Of a stretch of 64,000 bases of DNA, positions 35,305 through 43,473 are shown piece after piece; the stretch's first letter is position 1; each line of letters starts with the position of its first letter. The notes under the pieces are model-generated. The model was not told the origin of the DNA. It searched no databases and worked only from the letters and a program-made list of their open reading frames with translations. The translations under genes and the position numbers were made by a program. Source of the stretch: Nitrososphaeria archaeon (GTDB lineage Archaea; Thermoproteota; Nitrososphaeria; JACIWG01); the NCBI GenBank assembly GCA_029776065.1, contig JARVJP010000011.1, forward strand, positions 340,961-404,960, in the 5' to 3' direction.

Positions 35305-35595
35305 GCTCATACGTCCTCTGCAGAAAGTTGAAGCATCTGCATTTGAACAGCCAACGAGCGTGCATCTGCCATCCGGAGGGTGGATGTGGGATATCCACTG
35401 TTCAAATGCTCTTGTGGAAACAATCTGCTCCTGAGGAAATGAACTTCAAATCGTCAAGCCGACCACAATCTGTGGCTTAGGCAACTAAGTCACCGAAAGC
35501 AGATGGGTTGACCTGAAGCCTTCGGTTAAAAACAGAAAGTGGAAAGCAAGATGGTAAGAAGATCGGCTCCCTAGGAAAAAAAAGGGCGTATGAGC
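35305..35595 (+). ncRNA. Structured RNA, about 290 bases, family unassigned
   Basis: A 13-bp helix closes the whole element (35305-35317 with 35583-35595, one U-G). Inside are a perfect 12-bp helix (35339-35350 with 35398-35409) holding smaller hairpins, and a 9-bp hairpin with a GCAA tetraloop (35472-35493). An 8-position helix with one mismatch (35453-35460 with 35505-35512) stacks on CUUCA/UGAAG (35444-35448 with 35514-35518). The G-U pairs at 35314/35586 and 35475/35490 become A-C mismatches on the opposite strand, so the RNA is on the plus strand. There is no open reading frame over it, and it is richer in G+C than the flanks. A P1-like closing helix, GAGGAAA (35433-35439) and AAGAAGAUCGGCU (35556-35568) recall RNase P RNA, but no convincing P4 pairing was found. 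It is not a recognisable SRP RNA. Confidence 0.65.
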
Positions 35596-35605
35596 CTTCT
35601 AATCA

Positions 35606-36001
35606 TTAATCGCCTTGAATAGTCTGTAGAGTTGCGAATAAGGCGCCAAGTTGCGCACTTAGATTTTTGTTTTCTAAGGTGTCAAAGTATACCTGAAGTA
35701 TTTTCACCATCTTCAAGAGGTCTTTTTTAGCGCCTCTCATCAAGTTCTCAAGTTCCTCCTTTCCTCTCGGCGTTATTATGTATTTGGGATATCTCTCGTT
35801 TTCAATTATCAATTTTTTAAGATAGTTTTTAGATTCTAATTCGTTAGTAATGTAGTATATCGAGCCTGGACTTGGTTGCCACATTCCCCCGGTCTTCTCA
35901 GATAGATTTTTTATTAAAGTTACCGCCGATAAGGGTGCCCTCGATGCCTCCTTGAGGATTATCGTCTTCAGAAGCCCTGTCGGCACATTTAGTGTTGCCA
36001 T
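35606..36001 (-). CDS. PadR-family transcription regulator
   Basis: A winged-helix DNA-binding protein of 131 residues. Features are KTIILKEASRAPLSAVTLIKNLSE (helices 1-3), PSPGSIYYITNELESKNYLKKL (recognition helix, about residues 40-61), and the wing YPKYIITPRGKEELENL. A C-terminal helix (about 95-131) would form the dimer. It starts with ATG at 36001 and is divergent from the cupin gene at 36102 across 100 bases, so either gene may be its target. The gene ends 10 bases from the structured RNA, on the opposite strand. Confidence 0.78.
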   Translation of the reverse strand: MATLNVPTGLLKTIILKEASRAPLSAVTLIKNLSEKTGGMWQPSPGSIYYITNELESKNYLKKLIIENERYPKYIITPRGKEELENLMRGAKKDLLKMVKILQVYFDTLENKNLSAQLGALFATLQTIQGD

Positions 36002-36101
36002 GGGTAATTTCCATCGGAAAGGAAAATAAAAAGATTAATTCGAAGGCTAGGTCTAACGTGAACTCTTAAATATTATGTGCCCTAAGAAGTGATGATAAAG
36101 A

Positions 36102-36425
36102 ATGGGGAACGAGTCTCCTAAATCTAAAGTGTTTAATTCGAGAGATCTTAACTACCAAGAAGAGAGTATAGTTAGTCGTACAGTTATCGACAAAGACTGC
36201 GGTACTGTCACAGTATTTGCCTTTGATAAAGGGCAGAGGTTAAGCGAGCATACCGTACCATATGACGCCTTTGTTCTCATCCTAGATGGTAAGGCAGAAA
36301 TTAAAATATTGAAAAAACAATATATGTTAGAAGAGGGTGACATGATAATATTGCCTGCTAATGAACCTCATGAGGTTAGAGCTTTAGAGTCTTTTAAGAT
36401 GATCTTGGTTATGATAAGGTCTTAG
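36102..36425 (+). CDS. Small cupin-domain protein
   Basis: A single cupin barrel of 107 residues. The first conserved cupin motif is LSEHTVPYDAFVLILDGKAEI (about residues 48-68), and the second is MLEEGDMIILPANEPHEVRAL (about 75-95). Possible metal ligands are His51 and the histidine in EPHEV. Such proteins act as metal-binding isomerases, dioxygenase-like enzymes or sensors; here nothing decides which. It is divergent from the PadR-family gene. It ends six bases from the end of the pseudogene on the other strand. Confidence 0.75.
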   Translation: MGNESPKSKVFNSRDLNYQEESIVSRTVIDKDCGTVTVFAFDKGQRLSEHTVPYDAFVLILDGKAEIKILKKQYMLEEGDMIILPANEPHEVRALESFKMILVMIRS

Positions 36426-36430
36426 ATAAA

Positions 36431-36649
36431 CTATGTTTGCAGGCTTCTACCGATGATCTTTCCGTAAAGGTATAGTGCGTGAACGGCTCTTATACGTTGT
36501 TTTGGCCTCTTATATATTGGGAAGCCAGGTCTCTTCAAGTAGCTTACGACTTCGGTGTTTCTATTAAGAAGTGAGATCACAACGGGCGTTAAGTATTGCT
36601 TTTGAATAGCTCTGTTCTTCTCTGCTGCGTCAATTTCCCTTTTTATTGC
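36431..36649 (-). pseudogene. C-terminal fragment of an ADP-forming acyl-CoA synthetase
   Basis: An open stretch of 72 codons ending at TAG (36431-36433) and preceded by an in-frame TAA at 36650-36652. It has no start codon at its beginning. Its end reads GFPIYKRPKQRIRAVHALYLYGK. This resembles the C-terminus of the CoA-binding/ligase subunits of ADP-forming acetyl-CoA synthetases, where a short P-x-(Y/F)-x-x-P segment precedes (A/R)AVxALxxY. The rest of such a gene (about 400 residues or more) is absent upstream, where the GNAT gene begins on the other strand. I read it as a decayed remnant. The family call is moderately sure; the loss of the N-terminal part is clear. Confidence 0.5.
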
Positions 36650-36713
36650 TTAAAAAGCCAACTATAAGCAAATTTAATATTATAATTAAGCATATCGACT
36701 ATGATGGTCCATT

Positions 36714-37262
36714 ATGGTACTTCTAAAGGGCAATAAAATCAATCTTCGCCCACTTGAACCTGAAGACCTGAGAGAGGTGTTTAGAATGGTCAATTCCCCT
36801 GAGTCGGTGGGTGTTTTCGACGTTTTCCAATTTGCGAGTTGGGGTGAAGTTGAAAAGTGGTTTAAAGGCCCAATAGGTCCGAACGATCTCACAGTACTTC
36901 TAATTGAGAGGAATGAGGATAAAGAAAGGCTAGGAATAGTTGTCTATTATAGCGCGCATCCTATATTGCAGAATTTGGAAATAGGTTTCCAGATCAGTTC
37001 CATCGAAGAGCGAAGCAAGGGGTATGGGGCAGAAGCAGTAAGGCTATTGGTCGACTTCCTTTTTAAGACTCGCAACGTTCAGAGAGTTCAAGCAACGACC
37101 TCAACCGAAAACGTTGCTGCTCAAAGGGTGCTTGAACGGAATGGGTTTATCAGAGAAGGGTTGATGAGGAAGTCATTATTTGGTGATGGGAGATATCAGG
37201 ACACATACTTATACAGTATCTTAAGAGATGAATGGGTGTCCATTTCTTCCAAGGGTTACTGA
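36714..37262 (+). CDS. GNAT acetyltransferase, RimJ/RimL type
   Basis: An N-acetyltransferase of 182 residues using acetyl-CoA. It starts INLRPLEPEDLREVFRMVN, typical of the RimJ/RimL subgroup. The acetyl-CoA loop is SSIEERSKGYGAEAVRLLVDF (about residues 100-120), and the C-terminal motif is VQATTSTENVAAQRVLERNGFIREG (about 128-152). The substrate may be a protein N-terminus, ribosomal protein or small amine; this is not shown by sequence. It stands alone between the pseudogene fragment and the SCP2-like gene. Confidence 0.82.
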   Translation: MVLLKGNKINLRPLEPEDLREVFRMVNSPESVGVFDVFQFASWGEVEKWFKGPIGPNDLTVLLIERNEDKERLGIVVYYSAHPILQNLEIGFQISSIEERSKGYGAEAVRLLVDFLFKTRNVQRVQATTSTENVAAQRVLERNGFIREGLMRKSLFGDGRYQDTYLYSILRDEWVSISSKGY

Positions 37263-37448
37263 CTTTTGTTAACGAATCATCCTGTTTGAATTTGATCAAA
37301 TCTAAATCCTCTTAAGTATTGTAGCGAATTTATCTATTTCGGGAAAATGTTATTCGAGACTATAATTGATTTAAATTTAATGTAATGCTAAGTTGATGAT
37401 TCACATCGTTTAAATACAGGAATTTGAAATCATCCATTAAGAGATAGG

Positions 37449-37808
37449 TTGGCTTCAAAGGAGGATGTTATAAAAGCGTTGTCTAAGATCTTGGAAAGAC
37501 TTGAATTGCCTTCAAATAAGGCGATATTTGCGTCCTTCACAAAGACTATCCTATTCACATTCACAGACTTGCAAGCCTCCTTTTGCATAGAGATTGAAAA
37601 TGGAGTTGTGAAGAAGCTGTTGGAATTCTCTTCGGAAAGACCGGACATCATTGTTTCCTCTGATAGTAACACCTTCTTCGACATCGTTGATAATAAGTTG
37701 AACCCGATAAATGCCTATTCAACAGGAAAATTGAAAGTTCAAGGCTCATTTCTTGACCTTTTGAAGCTTCAGAAATTGATGCGATCAACAAAACCCAGTT
37801 TATTTTGA
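37449..37808 (+). CDS. SCP2-like sterol-carrier domain protein
   Basis: A 119-residue protein with the layout of the SCP2/lipid-binding fold: an amphipathic first helix, strands around TILFTFTDLQASFCIEIENG, a central DIIVSSDSNTFFDIVDNKLNPINAYSTGKLKVQGSF region in outline, and a final helix LLKLQKLMRS. The segment (G/A)KLKVQGS is typical of SCP2 proteins. The start is TTG at 37449; ATG codons nearby are out of frame. In archaea such proteins are of unknown role and are thought to bind hydrophobic ligands. Confidence 0.72.
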   Translation: MASKEDVIKALSKILERLELPSNKAIFASFTKTILFTFTDLQASFCIEIENGVVKKLLEFSSERPDIIVSSDSNTFFDIVDNKLNPINAYSTGKLKVQGSFLDLLKLQKLMRSTKPSLF

Positions 37809-37957
37809 TTTAAGCTCATTTTGGCGTATGCTTCCAAGTTTATCATCTTTTCTTCTCCATAATTTTCAGTAAGTTGAGCATTAGGCTAAAACCTTGGGAT
37901 CATCCTATTTGATAGCATCACTTTATCATTTAAACAAATTATAGGAAATGCGTTAAC

Positions 37958-39211
37958 TTATTCGTATCTTAATGCTTTGATAGGGTCCATTCTTGAAGCT
38001 CTCCATGCGGGATAAAGTCCTGCTAAAACGCTGACAGAGACAGCGACAAGTAAAGAAACGCATGCCATATCTAATGTCACAACAGGAGTGTATGATAAAG
38101 ACATCCCGCCACCAAAGGATGTTCCTCCGAACCCAGCAGATCCTGTGCTCGACCCTTGTGCGTTAGGAGAAAGTATGGTCTGTAAAAGGTATGGTATTGC
38201 CATGGACACGCCGTAGCCTGTGATTAAACCTATTACCCCACCTGTCAAACCTATTATTGCGGACTCTGATAAAAATAGCTTCATGATGTCGCTGTCCTTA
38301 AACCCAATGGACTTTAAGACACCGATTTCCCTCGTTCTCTCGAATACTGAGACGAGCATGATGTTGATTATCCCCACACCTGCTACTGTCAGTGATATGG
38401 CTGCTATTGTGCCAAGTAATGCTCCAAGTAATCCTGTTATGGTGGAGACGATCTGAGTTATCTGTTTGGTTGTTATGATCTGAACGCTGTTCCCATATAT
38501 GTTAGTTAAAAGCTCTTGGACGTTACTTACTCCATCAATACTTGCTGCTTTAACTAAAAGAAGAGAATAGGACTTCCTATTTAATATCTTCATAGCCGAC
38601 TCCATCGGTATGAACAGCGTGTTATCAGTTTGTATTAGAGAGCTTGAACCATATGTGTCTAGTATGCCTATCACTTGTACAGTGACCCTCCTACTAACTT
38701 GCCCACTTTGTTGTGCGAGAATTAAAGGTTGACCGATGTTTAAACCTTGGGAACCTGCTTGCGAAACTGGAAAGGCGATATTATGTCCAACCAAGGCGAG
38801 TGGCACACTGCTTGGTGGGTACACGGCACCTTCAACCAATCTGATTTCACCGAGGAATATTCTGAGGCCTTCACTATCTACTCCTATGACGGTTACTGCT
38901 TTGGTTTCACTTCCAAGGGTAAGCTCCATTTGGGCGCTCACCATAGGTATTACGTTATCAACTCCAGGGATTGAAGCTATCTTTGCGACGTCGACTTGGG
39001 TGAAAGTTGTTCTGCTTGGTGTCACGATCAGTGTTGTGGGACCAAGGCTTTGGAGCGTGTTTAAAACGCTTACCTGTATCCCTGTTGTCTGAGACACTAA
39101 GGCGATGATACTTGCAACGCCTATGACCACACCTAGAATCGTTAGGGCTGCTCTAAGTTTTCTTTCTCTTAGGCCTTTGAATCCAAGCCATAAAATGTCC
39201 CTGATCTTCAT
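37958..39211 (-). CDS. ABC transporter permease, MacB/FtsX type
   Basis: A membrane permease of 417 residues with four membrane spans: one at the N-terminus (RKLRAALTILGVVIGVASIIALVS in outline, about 15-38) and three in the last 170 residues. A large extracytoplasmic domain (about 40-270) lies between them. The segment VFERTREIGVLKSIGFKDSDI near residue 288 is the FtsX coupling helix. A glycine/serine-rich loop (SSTGSAGFGGTSFGGG, about 352-367) sits outside. It is the last gene of the operon after the ATPase (41179) and the exported protein (39248). The substrate may be a peptide, lipid or antibiotic. Confidence 0.85.
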   Translation of the reverse strand: MKIRDILWLGFKGLRERKLRAALTILGVVIGVASIIALVSQTTGIQVSVLNTLQSLGPTTLIVTPSRTTFTQVDVAKIASIPGVDNVIPMVSAQMELTLGSETKAVTVIGVDSEGLRIFLGEIRLVEGAVYPPSSVPLALVGHNIAFPVSQAGSQGLNIGQPLILAQQSGQVSRRVTVQVIGILDTYGSSSLIQTDNTLFIPMESAMKILNRKSYSLLLVKAASIDGVSNVQELLTNIYGNSVQIITTKQITQIVSTITGLLGALLGTIAAISLTVAGVGIINIMLVSVFERTREIGVLKSIGFKDSDIMKLFLSESAIIGLTGGVIGLITGYGVSMAIPYLLQTILSPNAQGSSTGSAGFGGTSFGGGMSLSYTPVVTLDMACVSLLVAVSVSVLAGLYPAWRASRMDPIKALRYE

Positions 39212-39247
39212 CTTTTCACCTCAAGGAGTCTTCCATGTTTTTATACT

Positions 39248-41182
39248 TTAGCCATGAATGGTTGACTTATGTGATGATCTCCTACCTATGGCTAGTCCTG
39301 CGATTAACATAACAATTCCAACGAACAAGTATGAGACCATCGGGAGGAAGCCGGCGTCTGAACCTCGTTGTATTGTCGAGGTCTGGGTTGAAGTGCCTTT
39401 CTCATAGACGTCTAATGTAATGTTCCTGATTATAGTATGCTGATTTCTTAAATTATCAAAGTAGGTTAACTCCACGGGTATTTGATATGTTCCAGGCTTT
39501 GTTGTGTTCGTAATTAAAATGCTTAGTGTGAACGTTGTTGGGGTGTTGACCTGCATGTCTCCTATGAAGATTGAGTTAGACCCAAACATCTTAAAGCCCG
39601 ATGGGAGGTGAGGCGTAGCTATGACCGCTGAAGAAACTATTGTACCGATATTAGTTAAGGTGACCGTGACTGAGAATATTTGGCCTATTGTAGGTCTTTC
39701 AGGTAGTATTGAGAAGTCAACCATCTGTAGGTTTATCAGGCCTTGTGACAATAGGCCTATATTTCTAATTTCTTGTTTTAAGTTATTCTGTGTATCATAG
39801 TATTTTATACTCGCTTGCAGTATAGTGGATGCAGTTGACGTGGGTGGTGCGAAGATCTTTGCATCAACCATAAAGCTTTCTCCAGGTAGGAGTTGGTCGG
39901 CCTGCGATATGTCGGGTTGAAGCCATGTGAATTGACCGCCTTGAAAAGAATACATTATAGAAATGCTCCTGAGCGGTGTCGTTCCAATATTAGACACCAA
40001 TATAGTTAGGTTGTTCGCCTTGCCGGCCACAAGAGTATTTGGCTGGACTTTTATCGAAATCGGGGATAGTTCTGATGTACGCTTGAGTAGAAACGAAAGC
40101 GTTTTCACTTCACTTCTAATTATCTGGGACTCATCGAGATAGGTTATTGTCAGTGAGACAGATGTTGAATCCGATGATGTGGATGGGAGGTATGCTGTTA
40201 TTGGAAATTGGGTTTTCTGCCCTGGAGCCAATGTTCCTAAGTTGGTTTCTCCGTCTGTGCCGATTATTGTTAGGGGAGGCTGTGGGCTAAGTTTTATCCT
40301 AAGGTCCTTCATCGCCGTTGATCCTTGGTTATCGATTGTTATGTCAATTCGGTTCAACTCGTTAGGAGTAAGATAACTTGTGGAGGGATGAACCTTAAAT
40401 GTGGCTTGTTCAATGCTTCCTATTATAAAACCTAGACTCTGACTTGTGCTCCTAACATTCAGATAGGCGTCTCGGTAGGTTGCTGCAAGAGAAAAGGTGG
40501 TCGGAGATCCTCCAGCCTGAGGTGAGACATAGACACTAAGCTTTAATTGAACACTAGCCCCGGGATCCAGTGTAGGTACAACATCAAGAACGTTCAGTAA
40601 GCTAACCTGAGATGGTGCCGTAACATATATAGTGACTTCTGATGCCCTCCCAGTTCCTTTATTGTTGACGTTGATGAAAACATCGTTTACCCTTCCTGGC
40701 ATAAGATAAACCGTTGAAGTATCAAAATTGAGCTTAACTCTACCCTTGACCTGCACTGGGAAGGTCAGCTCCTGAGTCAGATTTGTGTCCCACGTGGTGT
40801 TCCACATCAACTTCAATGTGAACATAGCACTGCCGATAGAAACATTTTCGTCTAAGTTCAGGTTGAATGTTAATTGAAAAAGGGAATTAGGCGCCACTCC
40901 TGTTGCATATGCCGTTGTGCTGGTGTTTCCATTCAAGTCGGTGAAGCAAGGAGCATGTTCCAATGTGCCTTTTAGGGTTGAAGCCGCATACCAACCAACA
41001 TATTTAAGTGTCACAGTCAAGGGGGCGTTAAGGTCGCCTGGGCCAACTTCTATAGGTGTCGCAACTGTCCCCCAGTTTACGCTTGTCACTTCGAAACTTG
41101 ATGCACTAACTCTTCCAAAGCTTGAGAAGACGGGAAATAAGAGTAAAGCCGTAATACCTAATACAACAATGTTATCTCTCAT
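39248..41182 (-). CDS. Exported NEW3/CARDB-type multi-domain surface protein
   Basis: A secreted, membrane-anchored protein of 644 residues. The N-terminus has a hydrophobic signal (VVLGITALLLFPVFSSFG, about 5-22). It is followed by four or five repeated immunoglobulin-like domains of the CARDB/alpha-galactosidase NEW3 kind, each with the pattern ...PG..N.....V.N.G. Examples lie at about residues 145-235, 265-355, 370-455 and 490-575. A C-terminal transmembrane helix (SYLFVGIVMLIAGLAIG, about 612-628) is followed by basic RRSSHKS. The start overlaps the stop of the ATPase gene by four bases. It probably acts with the permease as an extracytoplasmic adaptor, taking the place of MacA. Confidence 0.72.
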   Translation of the reverse strand: MRDNIVVLGITALLLFPVFSSFGRVSASSFEVTSVNWGTVATPIEVGPGDLNAPLTVTLKYVGWYAASTLKGTLEHAPCFTDLNGNTSTTAYATGVAPNSLFQLTFNLNLDENVSIGSAMFTLKLMWNTTWDTNLTQELTFPVQVKGRVKLNFDTSTVYLMPGRVNDVFINVNNKGTGRASEVTIYVTAPSQVSLLNVLDVVPTLDPGASVQLKLSVYVSPQAGGSPTTFSLAATYRDAYLNVRSTSQSLGFIIGSIEQATFKVHPSTSYLTPNELNRIDITIDNQGSTAMKDLRIKLSPQPPLTIIGTDGETNLGTLAPGQKTQFPITAYLPSTSSDSTSVSLTITYLDESQIIRSEVKTLSFLLKRTSELSPISIKVQPNTLVAGKANNLTILVSNIGTTPLRSISIMYSFQGGQFTWLQPDISQADQLLPGESFMVDAKIFAPPTSTASTILQASIKYYDTQNNLKQEIRNIGLLSQGLINLQMVDFSILPERPTIGQIFSVTVTLTNIGTIVSSAVIATPHLPSGFKMFGSNSIFIGDMQVNTPTTFTLSILITNTTKPGTYQIPVELTYFDNLRNQHTIIRNITLDVYEKGTSTQTSTIQRGSDAGFLPMVSYLFVGIVMLIAGLAIGRRSSHKSTIHG

Positions 41183-41904
41183 ATGTTCTCTATCACCTTT
41201 TCAACTGTACCATCTCTAAGATATATTATTCTGTCAGAGACACCGGTTATCTCTAGGTTGTGAGTTACCATGACGATGGTCACCTTCCCATTCTTACTTA
41301 TGCCTTTCAAAAGAGACGCAACTCCCTTAGCAGTCTTTGAATCAAGGTTACCAGTTGGCTCGTCGGCTAATATTAAAGATGGGTCATTCACAAGAGCTCT
41401 GGCGATCGCGACACGTTGCTGCTCCCCCCCACTCAATTCATTCGGTTTTTTGTCAGCCTTGTCAGCCATACCAAGCTGAGCTAGCAAAAAGCTTGCCTTT
41501 TCCTTCCTTTTAGCGTTTGGTATATTAAGTGTCATTAAAGGGAGTCCAACATTCTCAATTGCATTCAAGTATGGGATCAAATTATATGATTGGAATATAA
41601 AACCTAATGTCCTACCCCTCAGCATAGCAAGCTCTTTCCCACTTAGCTTAGACGTCGGTACGCCGTTGATGTACACTTCTCCACTTGTTGGACGATCCAA
41701 GGTTCCAATAAGGTTAAGTAAGGTGGTCTTGCCGCTACCCGACGGCCCAACGATTGATACAAGCTCCCCCCGTTTAATTAAAATGGAAACATTCTTTAGT
41801 GCCTCATATTCTATCGCTCCTCTCTTGTAGACCTTCCCAAGTCCTTGAGTTCGCACTGTAATCTCTTGGGGGTGAACGTCTGTTCCGATAGAGGCCATAT
41901 ACAT
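41179..41904 (-). CDS. ABC transporter ATP-binding protein, MacB/LolD type
   Basis: ATPase subunit of 241 residues. Walker A is [13 protein letters not shown] (about 53-65), the Q-loop is [17 protein letters not shown] (about 98-114), the signature is [15 protein letters not shown] (about 147-161), Walker B is [13 protein letters not shown] (about 168-180), and the H-loop is VMVTHNLEI. The ATG is at 41904, with a second ATG at 41898. A TATA-like box (tttatatataaa, 41933-41944) sits about 30 bases upstream, so the message is probably leaderless and begins inside the inverted repeat at 41908-41931. It is the first gene of a three-gene export operon. Confidence 0.9.
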   Translation of the reverse strand: MYMASIGTDVHPQEITVRTQGLGKVYKRGAIEYEALKNVSILIKRGELVSIVGPSGSGKTTLLNLIGTLDRPTSGEVYINGVPTSKLSGKELAMLRGRTLGFIFQSYNLIPYLNAIENVGLPLMTLNIPNAKRKEKASFLLAQLGMADKADKKPNELSGGEQQRVAIARALVNDPSLILADEPTGNLDSKTAKGVASLLKGISKNGKVTIVMVTHNLEITGVSDRIIYLRDGTVEKVIENI

Positions 41905-41907
41905 ATC

Positions 41908-41931
41908 AATATCGATATCAGCGTCGATATT
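41908..41931 (-). promoter_or_regulatory. Operator-like inverted repeat at the MacB operon start
   Basis: A perfect 8-bp inverted repeat with an 8-base spacer: AATATCGA (41908-41915), tatcagcg, TCGATATT (41924-41931). It lies directly upstream of the ATPase ATG (41904) and directly downstream of the TATA-like box (41933-41944). A repressor bound here would block transcription start, as PadR- or MarR-type regulators do for drug-export operons. Confidence 0.55.
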
Positions 41932-42167
41932 ATTTATATATAAACATTGTTAAATAGTTCCCAAGAAGTAACATACAACTACTGTGATTCAAAGCAAAAA
42001 TGTTCTCGGCAAGGATCAGTTTGCTTCTGATCTCATAAGCTAACTTTAAAAGGATTAAATTTGAGATTTTTTATTTACAAAATTTATTCCTCTTCGATGA
42101 TAGCTTTCGTTTTTAATAAAGTAAAAACGTTTATTAACGAAATTGTATAAAAATTTATGGGGAAGTT

Positions 42168-43382
42168 ATGGTGGATCTTTATAACTTTATAGCTAAACGT
42201 ACTGATAGAATGAAAGCCTCCGAAGTACGTGAAATTTTACGCTATGCAAAAGGTGATGTTATATCCTTTGCAGGTGGGTTGCCAGATCCTTACTGCTTAC
42301 CGTCCGAAGATGAAATATGTTCTGCGATAGATTATATCTCGAAATTTAAAGAAAAAGCTTTCCAGTACAGTCTAACTGGAGGGATATTAGAACTAAAAGA
42401 AGAAATCGCAAAGTATTGTGGGGAGAAGCTCGGTATCAAAGCCTCTGCTGAAGAGATTTTGATCACGACTGGAAGCCAACAAGCTCTTGACATAACTGCA
42501 AGGATATTGATTGACCAACGTGATTATGTAATCACCGAGCTCCCAACTTACATTGCTGCGATTCAAGCTTTTAGTCTATTTAGACCCAACTATTTAGGAA
42601 TACCAATGGATGATGAAGGTATGAAGATCGATTATCTTGAGAGCAGTTTAAGGGCGATGAATGAGGAGGGGCTGAAGCCTAAATTCCTCTACACGATACC
42701 CACCTGTCAGAATCCAGCTGGTCTGTCGATGTCAATGGATAGACGTAGGTGGCTTCTTGAATTGGCTTCAAAGTATGATTTCATAGTTGTTGAAGATGAC
42801 CCTTACAGTCAAATAATGTTTAGAGATATCCAAGTTAAAAGGCTTAAGAGCTTGGACACGGAAGGTCGAGTAGTTTACCTTTCCACCTTCAGCAAGATAT
42901 ACGCTCCTGGGGTGAGGGTTGGATGGATAATTGCAGATAAAAGTATATTAAATTATTATGAGCTCGCTAAACAATCTATCGATTTATGTACATCTTCTGT
43001 TAACCAGTATTTTGTACTACACGCTCTACAATCAAGGATCATAGAGAAAAGGCTTCCTGCTGTAATCAACAAATATAAAATAAAATGTGAGCTGATGCAT
43101 AAAATGCTAGAGGAGAAGATGCCTGAAGGGTCGAAGTGGAGCAACCCTGTTGGCGGCATGTTCATATTTGGATGGTTAGATGAACGTGTGAATACTAAGA
43201 AGATACTTATGGATGTAATACAGAAGTACAATGTTGCATACGTTCCAGGAGGCTCGTTCTTCGTAGATGGTAGTGGATGGAACACACTTAGACTCAACTT
43301 CACGTTTCCAACTGAGCAGCAGATAGAAGTTGGTGTAGGTCGATTAGCTAAGGCGATAGAGAACGAGTTAAAGAAGCTCTAA
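42168..43382 (+). CDS. PLP-dependent aminotransferase, LysN/2-aminoadipate type
   Basis: A class I aminotransferase of 404 residues. It starts with IAKRTDRMKASEVREILRYAKGDVISFAGGLPDP in outline, as do the LysN/aromatic aminotransferases of archaea. The PLP lysine is in STFSKIYAPGVRVGW (about residues 246-260). The substrate-side motif is TGSQQALDITAR near 104, and YTIPTCQNPAGLSMS follows near 180. It lacks the N-terminal HTH of MocR regulators. It is probably used for 2-aminoadipate, aromatic or branched-chain amino acids; the sequence does not choose. It stands alone after a 263-base spacer from the ABC operon. Confidence 0.85.
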   Translation: MVDLYNFIAKRTDRMKASEVREILRYAKGDVISFAGGLPDPYCLPSEDEICSAIDYISKFKEKAFQYSLTGGILELKEEIAKYCGEKLGIKASAEEILITTGSQQALDITARILIDQRDYVITELPTYIAAIQAFSLFRPNYLGIPMDDEGMKIDYLESSLRAMNEEGLKPKFLYTIPTCQNPAGLSMSMDRRRWLLELASKYDFIVVEDDPYSQIMFRDIQVKRLKSLDTEGRVVYLSTFSKIYAPGVRVGWIIADKSILNYYELAKQSIDLCTSSVNQYFVLHALQSRIIEKRLPAVINKYKIKCELMHKMLEEKMPEGSKWSNPVGGMFIFGWLDERVNTKKILMDVIQKYNVAYVPGGSFFVDGSGWNTLRLNFTFPTEQQIEVGVGRLAKAIENELKKL

Positions 43383-43473
43383 CATGAGGTGAAGGTGTTG
43401 TATAAAAGGTCATTCCATAATAAGTACAAAGCTTATCTGGATCTATCATCGCTGTTGAAAATATTTGTTTAGA

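Noticed and set aside
35305-35595. Confident RNase P RNA assignment
   Set aside because: The closing helix, P3-like arm and two short motifs fit loosely, but the universal GAGGAAAGUC/ACAGAA-CGGCUUA pair cannot form a P4 helix here. Left as unassigned.
35305-35595. SRP RNA
   Set aside because: Helix 8 hallmarks (GGAA-type loop with the AGCAG internal loop) and the 5' domain motifs are missing.
38747-38974. 75-residue plus-strand reading frame in the permease
   Set aside because: Antisense overlap with a well-supported MacB-type permease and no ribosome site.
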